Part shown: positions 24,181-34,012 of the stretch, in pieces
How positions within the stretch are numbered: position 1 is the stretch's first letter
Layout of the letters: every line of letters begins with the position of its first letter
From: DASRFA01 sp035651755
GTDB taxonomy: Bacteria > Desulfobacterota > Binatia > UBA12015
Direction of reading: 5' to 3'
Length of the DNA stretch: 64,000 nucleotides
Assembly (NCBI GenBank): GCA_035651755.1
Contig: DASRFA010000008.1
Location: 7,359 to 71,358, forward strand
The notes under the pieces: model-generated
Seen by the model: only the letters and a program-made list of their open reading frames with translations
Told to the model about the DNA's origin: nothing
Database searches by the model: none
Translations under genes and position numbers: made by a program

Positions 24181-25464
24181 TCACACATGCGCGTACGCGC
24201 GCCGGTCGTCGTCGGTCCCGCGGTAGAAGAACGGGCCCGCGAAGTCCCGCGGCGGGCGCTCGGGGGCCGGCTCGGCGCGCAGCGACGCGGTCGCATGGTG
24301 GCGCTCGTACTCCGCGACCGTGACGTTGCGGCGGCGCTCCAGCATGGCGGCGAGGCCGATCTCGCGCGCGAGGTGCTGCGCGCCCGGCGCGACGACACCG
24401 CTGTAGAACTCGGCGCACGAGCCGCTCCCGTAGGAGAACATGCCGAGGCGGCGGCCGACGAGGCGGTCGGCGCCGCGCTCGAGGAGCGCCGCGAGGCAGA
24501 GGTAGAGCGAGGCCGTGTACGTGTTGCCGACCGCCTGCGCCGCCCACAGCGACGGCTCGACCTTCTCCGCGTAGGACCGCCGTGCGATCGCCTCGCCCTC
24601 CGCCGCGAAGCGCGCTGCCCGGTCGGCGCGGGTGCGCCAGTCGTCCTCGACGAGCGCGCGGTGCGCCTTCCACGCCATGCGCGGAAACGGCGTGTGGTAG
24701 AGGATCGCCGCGAGGTGGTCGGTCAGCAGCTCGCCGTCGCCGAGCGCGACGAGCTCCGCGAGCGCACGCCGGCGGTACTCCGCGAATGCGCCCGCGAGCG
24801 CGGCGAGGTAGCAGTCGAGCGAGTACTTGCCGTCGACCAGAGCCTGGGAGCGGTCCAGCGGACGCCAGAAGTCGTACACGTTCGCGGCGTGCACGCCGCT
24901 CGCGCCGACGTCGAGCGCGAGGAGCCCGGGCGACTCCGCCACGACCATCGCGACCGCTCCCGCCCCCTGCGTCGGCTCGCCGGCGCTGTGGGGCGGGTAC
25001 TTCGCGATGTCGGAGGCGACGACGAGCGCCTTCCGGCCGCGCGCGACGCCGGACGCGATCCACTCGGTCGCCGTCATGAGGGCCGCCGTGCCGCCGTAGC
25101 AGGCGTGCTTGATCTCGTAGGCGCGGCAGCTCGCGGCGAGGCCGAGGAGCTCGTGCACGAAGATCGAGACCGGCTTCGCGTGGTCGACCGCGCTCTCGGT
25201 CGCGACGATGAGAAGGCCGATCTCGCCCGGGTCCGTCCTTCCGCAATCGCCGGCCATCGCGAGCGCGCGCACGGCGGCGTTGGCGGCCAGCGTCACGGAG
25301 TCCTCGTACACGGGCGCCACCGCCATGTGGTGGACGCCGAGGCCGTGCAGGAGCTTCTCGGCCGGCACGGCGCGCGCCGCCGCGAGGTCGGTCAGCGGGA
25401 GCGCGCGGTCGGGCACGTACACGCCGATTCTGTCAATTCCGATCTTCGTCTTTCCATCCAGCAC
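24181..25464 (-). CDS. mvaS: Hydroxymethylglutaryl-CoA synthase
   Basis: 427 residues. The catalytic triad of bacterial HMG-CoA synthases is present: Glu90 in IVATESAVDHAKP, Cys122 in EIKHACYGGTAAL and His257 in YHTPFPRMAWKAH. GSGSCAEFYSG near the C-terminus is also typical. It condenses acetyl-CoA with acetoacetyl-CoA to HMG-CoA, the first committed mevalonate step. GTG 25464 has GGAGGAG seven bases upstream. A 10-bp perfect hairpin lies just before that ribosome site, and the gap to mvaK1 is 90 bases, the only sizeable gap in the operon. Confidence 0.96.
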   Translation of the reverse strand: MLDGKTKIGIDRIGVYVPDRALPLTDLAAARAVPAEKLLHGLGVHHMAVAPVYEDSVTLAANAAVRALAMAGDCGRTDPGEIGLLIVATESAVDHAKPVSIFVHELLGLAASCRAYEIKHACYGGTAALMTATEWIASGVARGRKALVVASDIAKYPPHSAGEPTQGAGAVAMVVAESPGLLALDVGASGVHAANVYDFWRPLDRSQALVDGKYSLDCYLAALAGAFAEYRRRALAELVALGDGELLTDHLAAILYHTPFPRMAWKAHRALVEDDWRTRADRAARFAAEGEAIARRSYAEKVEPSLWAAQAVGNTYTASLYLCLAALLERGADRLVGRRLGMFSYGSGSCAEFYSGVVAPGAQHLAREIGLAAMLERRRNVTVAEYERHHATASLRAEPAPERPPRDFAGPFFYRGTDDDRRAYAHV

Positions 25465-25478
25465 TTTTCGACTCCTCC

Positions 25479-25501
25479 GCGGGCGCGGCAGCCGCGCCCG
25501 C
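25479..25501 (-). other. Perfect hairpin between mvaK1 and mvaS
   Basis: GCGGGCGCGG (25479-25488) and CCGCGCCCGC (25492-25501) form a perfect 10-bp stem with a three-base loop. On the transcribed strand it ends a few bases before the mvaS ribosome site. There is no U-tract after it, so an mRNA stability or processing element is likelier than a terminator. Confidence 0.55.
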
Positions 25502-25554
25502 CCTCCGCTTCGTCCGGGGACACGACGCTCGCCGCACCCCGTGGCTCGCGCGCC

Positions 25555-26485
25555 TCAGTCCGCCGGGATCCGAGCCGCCATCGCCTCGTAGCCGCGCTCG
25601 CCGAGAGAGCGCGCGAGATCGCGCGCATCCCCGCGGGCGAGCGCGATCGCCGCGCCGCCGCCTCCTCCTCCCGTGAGCTTCGCGCCGAGCGCGCCGGCGG
25701 CGAGCGCGTCGTGCACGGCCGCATCGAGCACGGGCGTCGACACCCCGCACGCGCGCAGGAGCGCGTGGTCCATCGTCATGAGCTCGCCGAGGAGCGCGAC
25801 GTCGCCGCGCTCGATCGCGTCGCGCGCGCCGCGGACGAGCTCGCCGATCGCGGCCAGCACCGGGCGGTACACCGCGGGCGCGGCCGCGGCGCGCTCACGC
25901 AATCCGCCGACGACGCGGCCGGTGTCGTGACGGCTCCCGGTCAGGACCACGACGACCTCGAGCGGTCGCGCGGCGCGGAGCGGGAGGCGCCGCGGCGGGG
26001 GGCCCGCCTCGAACCAGAAGAGCCCGCCGTAGGTCGCGGCGGTCGCGTCGACGCCGGACGGCTTCCCGTGAAAGAGGGACTCGAGCCGATGCGCCGCGGC
26101 CGCGACCTGCTCGTCGGCGAGCGCGCGGCCGCAGCACGCCGCGAGCGCGCGCACGAGCGCGACGCTCAGCGCGGCCGAGCTCCCGAGCCCGATCGCGACC
26201 GGCAGATCGCCCGCGATCCCGATCTCGAGGCCGATCGCCTCCGGGATGCCGACCTCGCTCCGCGCTTCCGCGACCGCGGCGGCGAGCCGCGGATCGGCGA
26301 AGCCGGCGGCGGCGCGCAGCGTGTCTTCGCCCGCGGCGCACGGGGTCACCGAGACCTCGACGCGCGCCGGGATGCCGGCGGCGATCGCCGGATGCCCGTG
26401 CACCACGGCGTGCTCGCCGAGCAGGATCAGCTTCCCGCCGGCCGACGCCCGGGCGGGGACGAGCGGCGCGTCCGCTCGGCGGGGC

Positions 26486-26502
<17 letters not shown>
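25555..26502 (-). CDS. mvaK1: Mevalonate kinase (GHMP family)
   Basis: 315 residues. GHMP motif 1 GGKLILLGEHAVVHGHPAI at 22-40 (the LxGEHAVVxGxPA form typical of mevalonate kinase), ATP-binding PVAIGLGSSAALSVAL at 101-116, KPSGVDATAATYGG at 147-160 with the catalytic Asp152, and motif 3 KLTGGGGGGAAIAL near 284-297. It phosphorylates mevalonate at O5. ATG 26502 is chosen because it directly precedes the conserved region and overlaps the mvaA stop by 17 bases. Confidence 0.94.
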
Positions 26503-27792
<1,290 letters not shown>

Positions 27793-27796
<4 letters not shown>

Positions 27797-28890
27797 CGTC
27801 CCTTCCCTCCGCGCGACCGCGCGCCGGCCGACGGCTGCCAGCGCGCGAGCGCCGGCCCGAGCACGGCTGGAGCTCGCCGGAGGTCCGCGAGCGCGCCCGA
27901 TCCCGTGAGCAGCATCGCGGTCCGTAGACCGGCCACGAGCGATTTCACCACCTCGCGCGCCCCGTCGCTCCCGCCGCGCCGGTACGCCTGGTAGACCGGC
28001 AGCGCGACGCCCGCCAACGACGCGCCGAGCGCGATCGCCTTCGCGACGTCGAGGCCGTTCCGGATCCCGCCGCTCGCGACGACGGTCAGGCCGAGCCCGC
28101 GCACCTGGAGGAGGCTCGCGGCCGTCGGGATGCCCCAGTCGCGGTAGAGGGCGCCGAGATCCGCGGCGGCCGACGCGCGCAGCGCCTCGATCCGGACCCA
28201 CGAGGTGCCGCCGGCTCCCGAGACGTCGAGGTGTTTGACGCCGGCGCGCTTCAAGCGCTCCGCGACCGAGCGCGAGATGCCGCAGCCGGTCTCCTTCGCG
28301 ATGACCGGGACCGGCAGCTCGCGCGCGAGCCGGCGGAACGCCGCCGTCCCGCCGCGGAAGTCGCGGTCGCCCTCCGGCTGGACGACCTCCTGCGCGACGT
28401 TCAGGTGCACGCAGAGCGCGTCGGCGGCGAGCGCGTCGACGAGCGGGCGGAAGTCGCGCGCCGCCATCTCCCGGGCCTGGGCGAGGCCGATGTTCGCGAG
28501 GAGGACGGTGGTCGGCGCGAACTCGCGCACGCGGAACGTCCACTCGCTGTCGGGACGGCGCTGCATCGCGCGCTGGCTTCCGACCCCGAACGCGATCCCG
28601 CACTCCTCGGCGATCCGGGCGAGGTCGCGATTCACGGCGAACGCCTCTTCGGTCCCGCCGGTCATCGACGTGATGACGAGCGGCGCCGCGAGCCGCTTTC
28701 CGAGCCAGCGCGTGCTGCAGTCGATCTCGTCGAGCGCGAGATCGGGCACCGCGTCGTGGACGAGCTCGACCTGCTCGAAGAGCGTCGTCTTCGACTCCGC
28801 CTCGACGTCCTCGCGCAGGCAGAGCTCGAGGTGCGACTGCTTGCGCGCCGCCACCTCGTCGAGCGCCGCCGCGCGCCGCCTCTCAGCCAT
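27793..28890 (-). CDS. fni: Isopentenyl-diphosphate isomerase, type 2 (FMN)
   Basis: 365 residues of the FMN-dependent IDI-2 family: RKQSHLELC at 16-24, PLVITSMTGGTEEA, GVGSQRAM, HLNVAQEVVQPEGDRDF with the conserved Asn/Gln/Glu, KETGCGIS, and phosphate-binding VVASGGIRNG. It interconverts IPP and DMAPP using reduced FMN. ATG 28890 overlaps the mvaK2 stop by eight bases. The Arg-rich C-terminal 20 residues look disordered. Confidence 0.95.
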
Positions 28891-29983
28891 GGGCCGCCTC
28901 CGCCGCCGGCGCCTCGACCCGGACGCCGTCGGGCGACACGTCGAGGTCCAGCGGTGCGAGCCCGGCGCGCGCCCACGCCCGGAGGAGATCCGCGCGCTCC
29001 GTCTCGGCCACGACCGCGATGGCGCAATCGCCGCCGCCCGCGCCCGATGGTTTGACGGCCGCGCGCCGCCCGCGCGCCGCCCGGCAAGCGAGGCGCAATT
29101 CGCGCGTGAGGACCGGCACGGCGATGAGCGCCGAGAGCCGCGTTAGGAGATCGCCTGCGGCCGCCACGGCGGCGAGGACGCGCGCTTCGCTCCCGCTCCG
29201 GCAGCCCTCGGCGAGCTCGTCCGTCGCGCACCGCATGCCGGCGATCCAGGCGGCGAGCACGGGATCGGCGGTCCCGTCCGCGCGCTCAAGACGGCTCTCG
29301 AAGCGGGCGACGCGCGGGCCGCTCGCGGCGGGCCGACCGGTCGCGACCGCGGCGACCGCGAGCCCCGGCGGAAGCGCGAGCGGCGCGAACGCGACCGGCG
29401 GCAGCTCCGCGACCCGCGCCGCGCAGTCGCCGACCGAGCGCGGCCGGTCGCGCGCGTCGAGCCCGGTCGTCCAGACGAGGCCGCCGACCGTCGCGGCGAC
29501 GACGTCGGCACCCGATCCGCCGCCCTGCGCGAGGCGATGCGCGAGGACGCCCGTCGCGACGCGCGCGGCGCGCGTCGTCGCGCCCGTCGGATCCTCGCCG
29601 GCGAGGCCGTGGATCGCGGCGACCGTTGCCGCGGTCACGGCGGCGCTCCCGCCGAGGCCGACCTTGTGGTCGCGCGCGTCGAGCTCGCTCGCGATCTCGA
29701 TCTCGACGTCGCAGCCCGCGAGGCGGAGCGTCCGCGCCGCGACGAGCGCCGCCCCCGCGGCGAAGCGGAGCTCCGGCGGCGCGCTCGCGGGGTCGTCCTC
29801 CGCGAGGCGGAGCCGACAGGCGTGCCGGCCGCTCGCGAGCGAAAGGATGCCGCGGCCCGGCCGCCGGCGCGCGCGGCAAGCGACCCGGCGCGTGACCGCG
29901 GCGGCGACCGCAGGAGCACCGCACGTCACGGCGTACTCGCCCGAGACGAAGAGCTTCCCGGGCGCCGTCACCGTCAGCTCCAC
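28883..29983 (-). CDS. mvaK2: Phosphomevalonate kinase-like GHMP kinase
   Basis: 366 residues. It opens VELTVTAPGKLFVSGEYAVT (GHMP motif 1), with ATP-binding KVGLGGSAAVTAATV at 107-121, a GGGSGADVVAATVGG segment and motif 3 KPSGAGGGDCAIAV near 314-327. These fit phosphomevalonate kinase, which makes mevalonate 5-diphosphate; its position between mvaD and fni completes the pathway. GTG 29983 follows GGAGGC and overlaps the mvaD stop by ten bases. Mevalonate-3-type kinases are a less likely alternative. Confidence 0.9.
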   Translation of the reverse strand: MELTVTAPGKLFVSGEYAVTCGAPAVAAAVTRRVACRARRRPGRGILSLASGRHACRLRLAEDDPASAPPELRFAAGAALVAARTLRLAGCDVEIEIASELDARDHKVGLGGSAAVTAATVAAIHGLAGEDPTGATTRAARVATGVLAHRLAQGGGSGADVVAATVGGLVWTTGLDARDRPRSVGDCAARVAELPPVAFAPLALPPGLAVAAVATGRPAASGPRVARFESRLERADGTADPVLAAWIAGMRCATDELAEGCRSGSEARVLAAVAAAGDLLTRLSALIAVPVLTRELRLACRAARGRRAAVKPSGAGGGDCAIAVVAETERADLLRAWARAGLAPLDLDVSPDGVRVEAPAAEAAHG

Positions 29984-30981
29984 GGCGCCTCCCCGGAGAC
30001 GATCGCGACCCCCGGTCCGGGATGCGCGCCGAGCACGCGCACGACCCCGGGAACGTTCGAGAGAGCGGCGGCGACGTCGCGCAGGCGGTGCCGCTCGCAC
30101 AGGACCTTCACCTGGGGTCCGGCGTCGATCGTGAAGTACGCCGGCGTTCCGGCCCGCCTGAGCGTACGCACTTCGTGCATGAGAGCGACCGTCGTCGGAG
30201 TCCAGTACAGGACGCCGGGCCGCGCGGCGAGGGCGGTCGCGTGCATGCGGAGGCAGTTGGCCTCGGCGATGGTTCCGAGCTGCTCGAGGTCGCGCGCCGC
30301 GATGGCCGCCCGCGCGGCCGCGAGATCCGGCGGCTGCGCGGCGAGCCACCCCGCGTACAGCGGGGACGTCCGCGCGACGTGCTCCATCGCGTCGCGCGAG
30401 GACACGGCCTTCCGGCCCTCGTCGACGATCGCGACCGCCATGGCGACGTCCCACTCGGACTCGCCGAGGAGGGGCAGCGCGATCGAGTCCTCGCCGTCGT
30501 CGCGCTCGCCCCGGCGCCATTCGACGAAGCCTCCGAAGACCGAGCGCGCGGCCGAGCCGGACCCACGCCGGGCGATCGCCGAAAGCTGCTCGCGGTTGAG
30601 GCGGGCGCCCGCCACGGCGGCAGCGGCCGCCGCCACGGCCGCGTGGATGGCGGCCGACGATGCGAGCCCCGCGGCGACCGGGAAGCTCGCGTAGACATCG
30701 GCGTCGAGCGGGCCGGCGCAGCCGAACAGAGCCGCCAGGAGGTCCAGGTAGGTCGCCATGCGCGCGCCGGGTGGACCGCTCACCAGCTCGCCGTTCTGCA
30801 GGAAGCGGGCTTCCCGCGGGGGTCCCGACCGCCGCGTCACCACGGCCGTCGCCTGGAGCTCGCGAAGGGTGAGGGAGATGCTCCCGGTCGCGGGGAGGTT
30901 CAGGTGCGGGTCGCGCTTCCCCCAGTACTTCACCAGGGCGACGTTCGCGCATGCCCGAGCCTGTGCGCTGCGATCGCTCAC
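29974..30981 (-). CDS. mvaD: Diphosphomevalonate decarboxylase
   Basis: About 335 residues. NVALVKYWGKRD at 13-24, NLPATGSISLTL at 28-39, PVAAGLASSAAIHAA at 101-115, and RRGSGSAARSVFGGFVEW at 138-155 are decarboxylase signatures; TIDAGPQV near 284-291 has the catalytic Asp286. It converts mevalonate diphosphate to IPP with ATP and loss of CO2. GTG 30981 follows GGGGAGGG; TTG 31029 is an in-frame alternative with a poorly conserved extension. It is the first gene of the operon, downstream of a promoter with operator-like repeats. Confidence 0.94.
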   Translation of the reverse strand: MSDRSAQARACANVALVKYWGKRDPHLNLPATGSISLTLRELQATAVVTRRSGPPREARFLQNGELVSGPPGARMATYLDLLAALFGCAGPLDADVYASFPVAAGLASSAAIHAAVAAAAAAVAGARLNREQLSAIARRGSGSAARSVFGGFVEWRRGERDDGEDSIALPLLGESEWDVAMAVAIVDEGRKAVSSRDAMEHVARTSPLYAGWLAAQPPDLAAARAAIAARDLEQLGTIAEANCLRMHATALAARPGVLYWTPTTVALMHEVRTLRRAGTPAYFTIDAGPQVKVLCERHRLRDVAAALSNVPGVVRVLGAHPGPGVAIVSGEAPWS

Positions 30982-31034
30982 CACCCTCCCCTCAAGACGG
31001 CGCGCCCGGCGGCCATGGCCGTTGGACAAGCCTG

Positions 31035-31080
31035 ACCGATCGATCTAAACCGCTCGGTCAGGCACCCTCTACCGATCGGC
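31035..31080. promoter_or_regulatory. Cluster of three ACCGNTCGGT-like operator sites
   Basis: ACCGATCGAT (31035-31044), ACCGCTCGGT (31049-31058, a perfect ACCG-NN-CGGT palindrome) and ACCGATCGGC (31071-31080). The first two are also contained in a larger perfect inverted repeat, CCTGACCGA (31031-31039) and TCGGTCAGG (31054-31062). ACCGNNCGGT cores are common TetR-family operators. One site abuts the -10 element and the others sit at the expected start of transcription, so bound protein would block initiation. Confidence 0.55.
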
Positions 31081-31094
31081 GAAAGCGCTGTCAA
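31066..31094 (-). promoter_or_regulatory. Sigma70-like promoter of the mevalonate operon
   Basis: On the minus strand a perfect -35 TTGACA (31089-31094), a 17-base spacer and a weak -10 TAGAGG (31066-31071). Transcription would begin near 31058-31060, some 75-80 bases before the mvaD GTG. A weak -10 with overlapping operator sites suits a regulated promoter. Confidence 0.55.
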
Positions 31095-31319
31095 AGGCGG
31101 TACTTTCACGTGGAAGCGTCACGATCTCGCCGCTCCGCGACGCGGCGCGGAAAGAGCCCCGGCCGCAAACCGCGGTAAATCCGCTCTGCTCCGAGGCACA
31201 TCGCTTGCTGACGTCCCGACGCGCAGGAAGACGCTGCGGCGGTTGAAGAAACATGCGCCGTGCTGCGTCAACCTCGCGAGGTTTGCCGGCCCGCGCGGCC
31301 GGCCAGGAGGCAACAGATC

Positions 31320-31562
31320 ATGTCGAAGAACACGGGCCTTTCCATCCGGGACATGCGGAACAAGCTTGCCATGACGCAAGAGGAATTCGCGCATGCGCTC
31401 GGCATCACCGTGAGCACGGTCAATCGCTGGGAGAACGGGCATTCCGAGCCCAGCAAGCTCGCACGTGCCACGATCGCGCGCCTCGCGGAGAGCCACGCGG
31501 TGTTCGTGACGCCGACGCCCCGGAACGCGGCGGACGTCGAGCTCGGATCGGGCGACCGCTAG
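31320..31562 (+). CDS. XRE-family HTH regulator
   Basis: 80 residues, essentially one HTH_XRE domain (~8-62): IRDMRNKLAMTQEEFAHALGITVSTVNRWENGHSEPS, with the recognition helix around 31-40. The tail carries no ligand domain. The ATG at 31320 is fixed by AGGAGG (31305-31310). It is divergent from the mevalonate operon and is one candidate for its regulator. Orphan antitoxin-like activators of this size also exist; no toxin partner is evident beside it. Confidence 0.85.
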   Translation: MSKNTGLSIRDMRNKLAMTQEEFAHALGITVSTVNRWENGHSEPSKLARATIARLAESHAVFVTPTPRNAADVELGSGDR

Positions 31563-31714
31563 GCCGAAGGAAGGGCCGCGACCGGAAGGGAGGCCGGGAG
31601 CGGCTCTTCCGGGCGCATCCACGTACGGAGACCCAGCATCGCTCCCAAGGTGACCCACGATTCCTCGTTCAGCAGGAGCAGCTCCACGTCGCGCTCCGTG
31701 ACCCGCGGTTCCAT
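31559..31714 (-). CDS. Possible small protein, weak support
   Basis: A 51-codon frame from ATG 31714 to a TAG that shares bases with the stop of the XRE gene. The product has a plausible helical, acidic first half (EPRVTERDVELLLLNEESW) and a Pro-rich tail. Third codon positions are mostly G/C as in real genes here, but there is no ribosome site and no family recognised. It may simply be chance in a GC-rich gap. Confidence 0.3.
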   Translation of the reverse strand: MEPRVTERDVELLLLNEESWVTLGAMLGLRTWMRPEEPLPASLPVAALPSA

Positions 31715-31815
31715 GACGCAGAGGGTAAGTCCGACGACGCCGGAAGCAATGCCCGAGCGGCCGCCGCGCCGCCACGATGGTGGACGCGGCGCCGGCGAGC
31801 CCCGGGCGGCCCGCC

Positions 31816-32412
31816 TCAGGAGGCGGCCTTCCGGCGGGTGCGGGGCGTCGTCCGACGCGGCGAAGGGACGGCGCCGGGACGACCCATGCGCCTCTCGATG
31901 AGGGCGTCCGCCCGCTTCAAGAGGTGCTCGTCGCGCGTCCGCTTCTCGATCATGTAGCTCAGATCGCCCATGTCGTGGATCAGCATCTTGACGGCCTGAT
32001 CCCGCCATCCCGGATCGCGCACCACCTGGAGGAGGTCCACCACGACGTCCTCGAGCTCCGAGCTCTCGAGATCGATCGCCATCTCGAACGCGCGCGCGGG
32101 CGTGATGCCGCGGCGGAGCTCGCGGCGGTAGCCGGTGAGGAGCGAGCGGAGACGGATCCCGGTCGACGTGTCGAACAGGACCTTCGCGTCGCCGCTGATC
32201 GTCGGGTCGTTCCGCACGATCGCCTCGACGAGCATGAGCGCGCCGCAGTGGGCCGCTTCGCCCCGCGCCATGTTGAACCAGAACTGGCGGAGCTCGTCGT
32301 CGGCCTCGAACACGCGGACGAACTCGGCGTAGAGCTCCATCGTCTTGCGCTCGAGCTCGAGCGCGACGTCGAGCACCTCGACGATGGTCGTCCGACGAAC
32401 GGTGCCGGTCAC
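31816..32412 (-). CDS. Ferritin-like (rubrerythrin-type) helical protein
   Basis: 198 residues, all-helical. Two half-sites resemble a di-iron four-helix bundle: ELERKTMELYAEF with Glu19/21 and Tyr28, then GEAAHCG giving Glu52-x-x-His55; and FEMAIDLESSELE (Glu110, Glu116) followed by LIHDM with His146. The layout matches rubrerythrin/ferritin-like peroxidases or sensors, though with altered spacing. The C-terminal 30 residues are basic and disordered-looking. GTG start at 32412, divergent from the next gene. Role in iron or oxidative stress is inferred. Confidence 0.65.
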   Translation of the reverse strand: MTGTVRRTTIVEVLDVALELERKTMELYAEFVRVFEADDELRQFWFNMARGEAAHCGALMLVEAIVRNDPTISGDAKVLFDTSTGIRLRSLLTGYRRELRRGITPARAFEMAIDLESSELEDVVVDLLQVVRDPGWRDQAVKMLIHDMGDLSYMIEKRTRDEHLLKRADALIERRMGRPGAVPSPRRTTPRTRRKAAS

Positions 32413-32526
32413 GTCACGCTTCTACCAGCAGGCCGCCGCGCGCGCGAGGCGCGCCCGTGGGACCGGCCCGCGCGCGGGCGCGCCGCCGGGCGCCTCTGGC
32501 GCCGTCGCGTCTGGTAGAGAGATCGC

Positions 32527-33354
32527 ATGGCCGCCGACGCCCCCGACGAGGACCGCTTCGCCGCCGCGATGCGCCGCCTGACGGATCTTCACGGCACCGG
32601 GATCCTGCTGTTCGCGGCGGCGTCGGTCGCGGAGCGCGCGTTCGCGGACGCGCTCCGGGTGGGCGACGTCGTGCGGCGCGCCGTGCGGCAAGGACGGCGC
32701 GACCGCCCCGACGCGTCCGACTCCGCCGCCATCGAGGAGGCCGCGCGGCGGATCGAGGTCGCGATCGCCGACGCCGAGCGTGCGCCGGAGGTGGCCGAGC
32801 TCGGCCGATCGGTGGCGGCCGGCGAGGTGGTCCGTTCCGCCGAGCTCGCCCGGTGCGTGTTCGCGGGCCTCGAGCCGCTCGCGCAGCCGGCGGCAGCGGT
32901 CGGGTACCGGTCGGAGGCCCTGCGCGAGCGGAGGCGCGGCGGCGAGACGCTGCCCGCTCCGCCGGACCTCGCGACGCGGCTCGCCCGCCGGGCGCTCGCG
33001 CCGGTCACGGGCGACTGGAGCGAGATCGCGGCCGCCACCGGCGGCCTTCCCGACACGAGACCGCTCGACCTCGCGATGCCGCCCCCGATCGTCCTCTCGC
33101 CGTCGCTCGCGGGCTGCGGCTCGGAGGTCGCGCTCCGGGTGCCCCTCCCGTCCGCGGCGGCGGTGCTCCGCCATGCCGACAGCGGCGACCTCTGGGTGCT
33201 CGCGGCGAGCTTACCGGCGCCTGGCGCGGTCGCGCTCCTCGCGCAGGCCGACGACGAGTGGTGGGCGGCGAGCCCGGTCCCGTGGGAGCGCTACTCGGCC
33301 GAGCTCACGAGCGCTCTCCGGGAAGCAGGCGTCGCGGTGACCGTCGAGACGTAG
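32527..33354 (+). CDS. Hypothetical protein
   Basis: 275 residues, no recognised family. The first 140 residues are helical and rich in Ala, Arg and Glu; the second half looks beta-rich with two short hydrophobic stretches (VALRVPLPSAAAVL, LWVLAASLPAPGAVALL) and an aromatic end (WWAASPVPWERY). No signal peptide. ATG 32527 lies just after GAGAGATCGC. It is divergent from the ferritin-like gene and convergent with an exported protein gene. Confidence 0.65.
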   Translation: MAADAPDEDRFAAAMRRLTDLHGTGILLFAAASVAERAFADALRVGDVVRRAVRQGRRDRPDASDSAAIEEAARRIEVAIADAERAPEVAELGRSVAAGEVVRSAELARCVFAGLEPLAQPAAAVGYRSEALRERRRGGETLPAPPDLATRLARRALAPVTGDWSEIAAATGGLPDTRPLDLAMPPPIVLSPSLAGCGSEVALRVPLPSAAAVLRHADSGDLWVLAASLPAPGAVALLAQADDEWWAASPVPWERYSAELTSALREAGVAVTVET

Positions 33355-33404
33355 ACGCGATCGAAGCGGACCCGCACGGAGCGGGGCCGCTGGTCGGGCC
33401 ACAC

Positions 33405-33854
33405 CTAACGGCTGTCGCCCGCGTAGTGGAAGCGATCGCGGCCGTCGAGGATCTCGGGGGTCGCGAAGTACGAGCCGTCGGTCGTGACGTTCCAGATACC
33501 TGCGGCCGCTTCCTCGTCGCCGCCGTTCAGCGCGCCGGCGATCCCGCCGACCTCGGCGCCGGCGACGCCGACCGCGAGCTTCACCGGGAAGATCACCACG
33601 TTGAACATGACGGACGACATCGAGAGGACGAACTCGGCGGCCTTGTCCCACGGCTCGGGCGCGAGCGGCCGCTCGCTCGCGTAGGCGTCGTGCTCGGGCG
33701 CGACGTCGTACATGGAGGTCGCGGGGGCCGTCGTGACGGTCGTGGTCGTCGTGGTGTACGTGTAGTCCGCCTCGGCGCTTGCGACGGAGGCCCCCGAAGC
33801 GCACAGCATCAGCCCCGCCGCCACCGCGATCGCCGTCCGAGCCAATCGATTCAT
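33405..33854 (-). CDS. Small exported protein, Thr/Tyr-rich
   Basis: 149 residues. A good signal peptide (NRLARTAIAVAAGLMLCASG, cleavage after ASA) is followed by a Thr/Tyr-rich stretch (YTYTTTTTTVTTAP) and a domain with one hydrophobic Gly/Ala segment (~95-120, KLAVGVAGAEVGGIAGALNGG). The ending, WNVTTDGSYFATPEILDGRDRFHYAG, looks like a conserved short motif block. Unknown function, probably periplasmic or outer-membrane associated. ATG 33854 is preferred over 33860 because GGGAG lies six bases upstream of it. Confidence 0.7.
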   Translation of the reverse strand: MNRLARTAIAVAAGLMLCASGASVASAEADYTYTTTTTTVTTAPATSMYDVAPEHDAYASERPLAPEPWDKAAEFVLSMSSVMFNVVIFPVKLAVGVAGAEVGGIAGALNGGDEEAAAGIWNVTTDGSYFATPEILDGRDRFHYAGDSR

Positions 33855-34012
33855 CGCCATCTCCCGCGCCGCCCGCGCGGCGGCGGCTCCGCTGCCCCGC
33901 CCCACCCGCGGCTCCGGTCCCCAACGATCCTTTCGGCCGCGGCCCGATTCCGGTTAAACCCGCCGGTGCCGCGCCTCGATCCCTCTCTAGCACGGACGGC
34001 GAACCTCCGGAA

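Larger units (their letters stand above)
30982..31319. other. Divergent regulatory region mvaD / XRE gene
   Basis: 338 bases with no credible gene. The left half holds the mevalonate-operon promoter and operator-like repeats. The right half has GGTTGA (31241-31246) facing TCAACC (31268-31273), and the perfect palindrome CCTCGCGAGG (31272-31281) upstream of the XRE gene, which may be an autoregulatory site. I see no clear + strand promoter hexamers. Confidence 0.6.

Noticed and set aside
31260..31319. Longer XRE protein starting at ATG 31260
   Set aside because: The extra 20 residues are Arg/Pro-rich, and the strong AGGAGG site is placed for the start at 31320.
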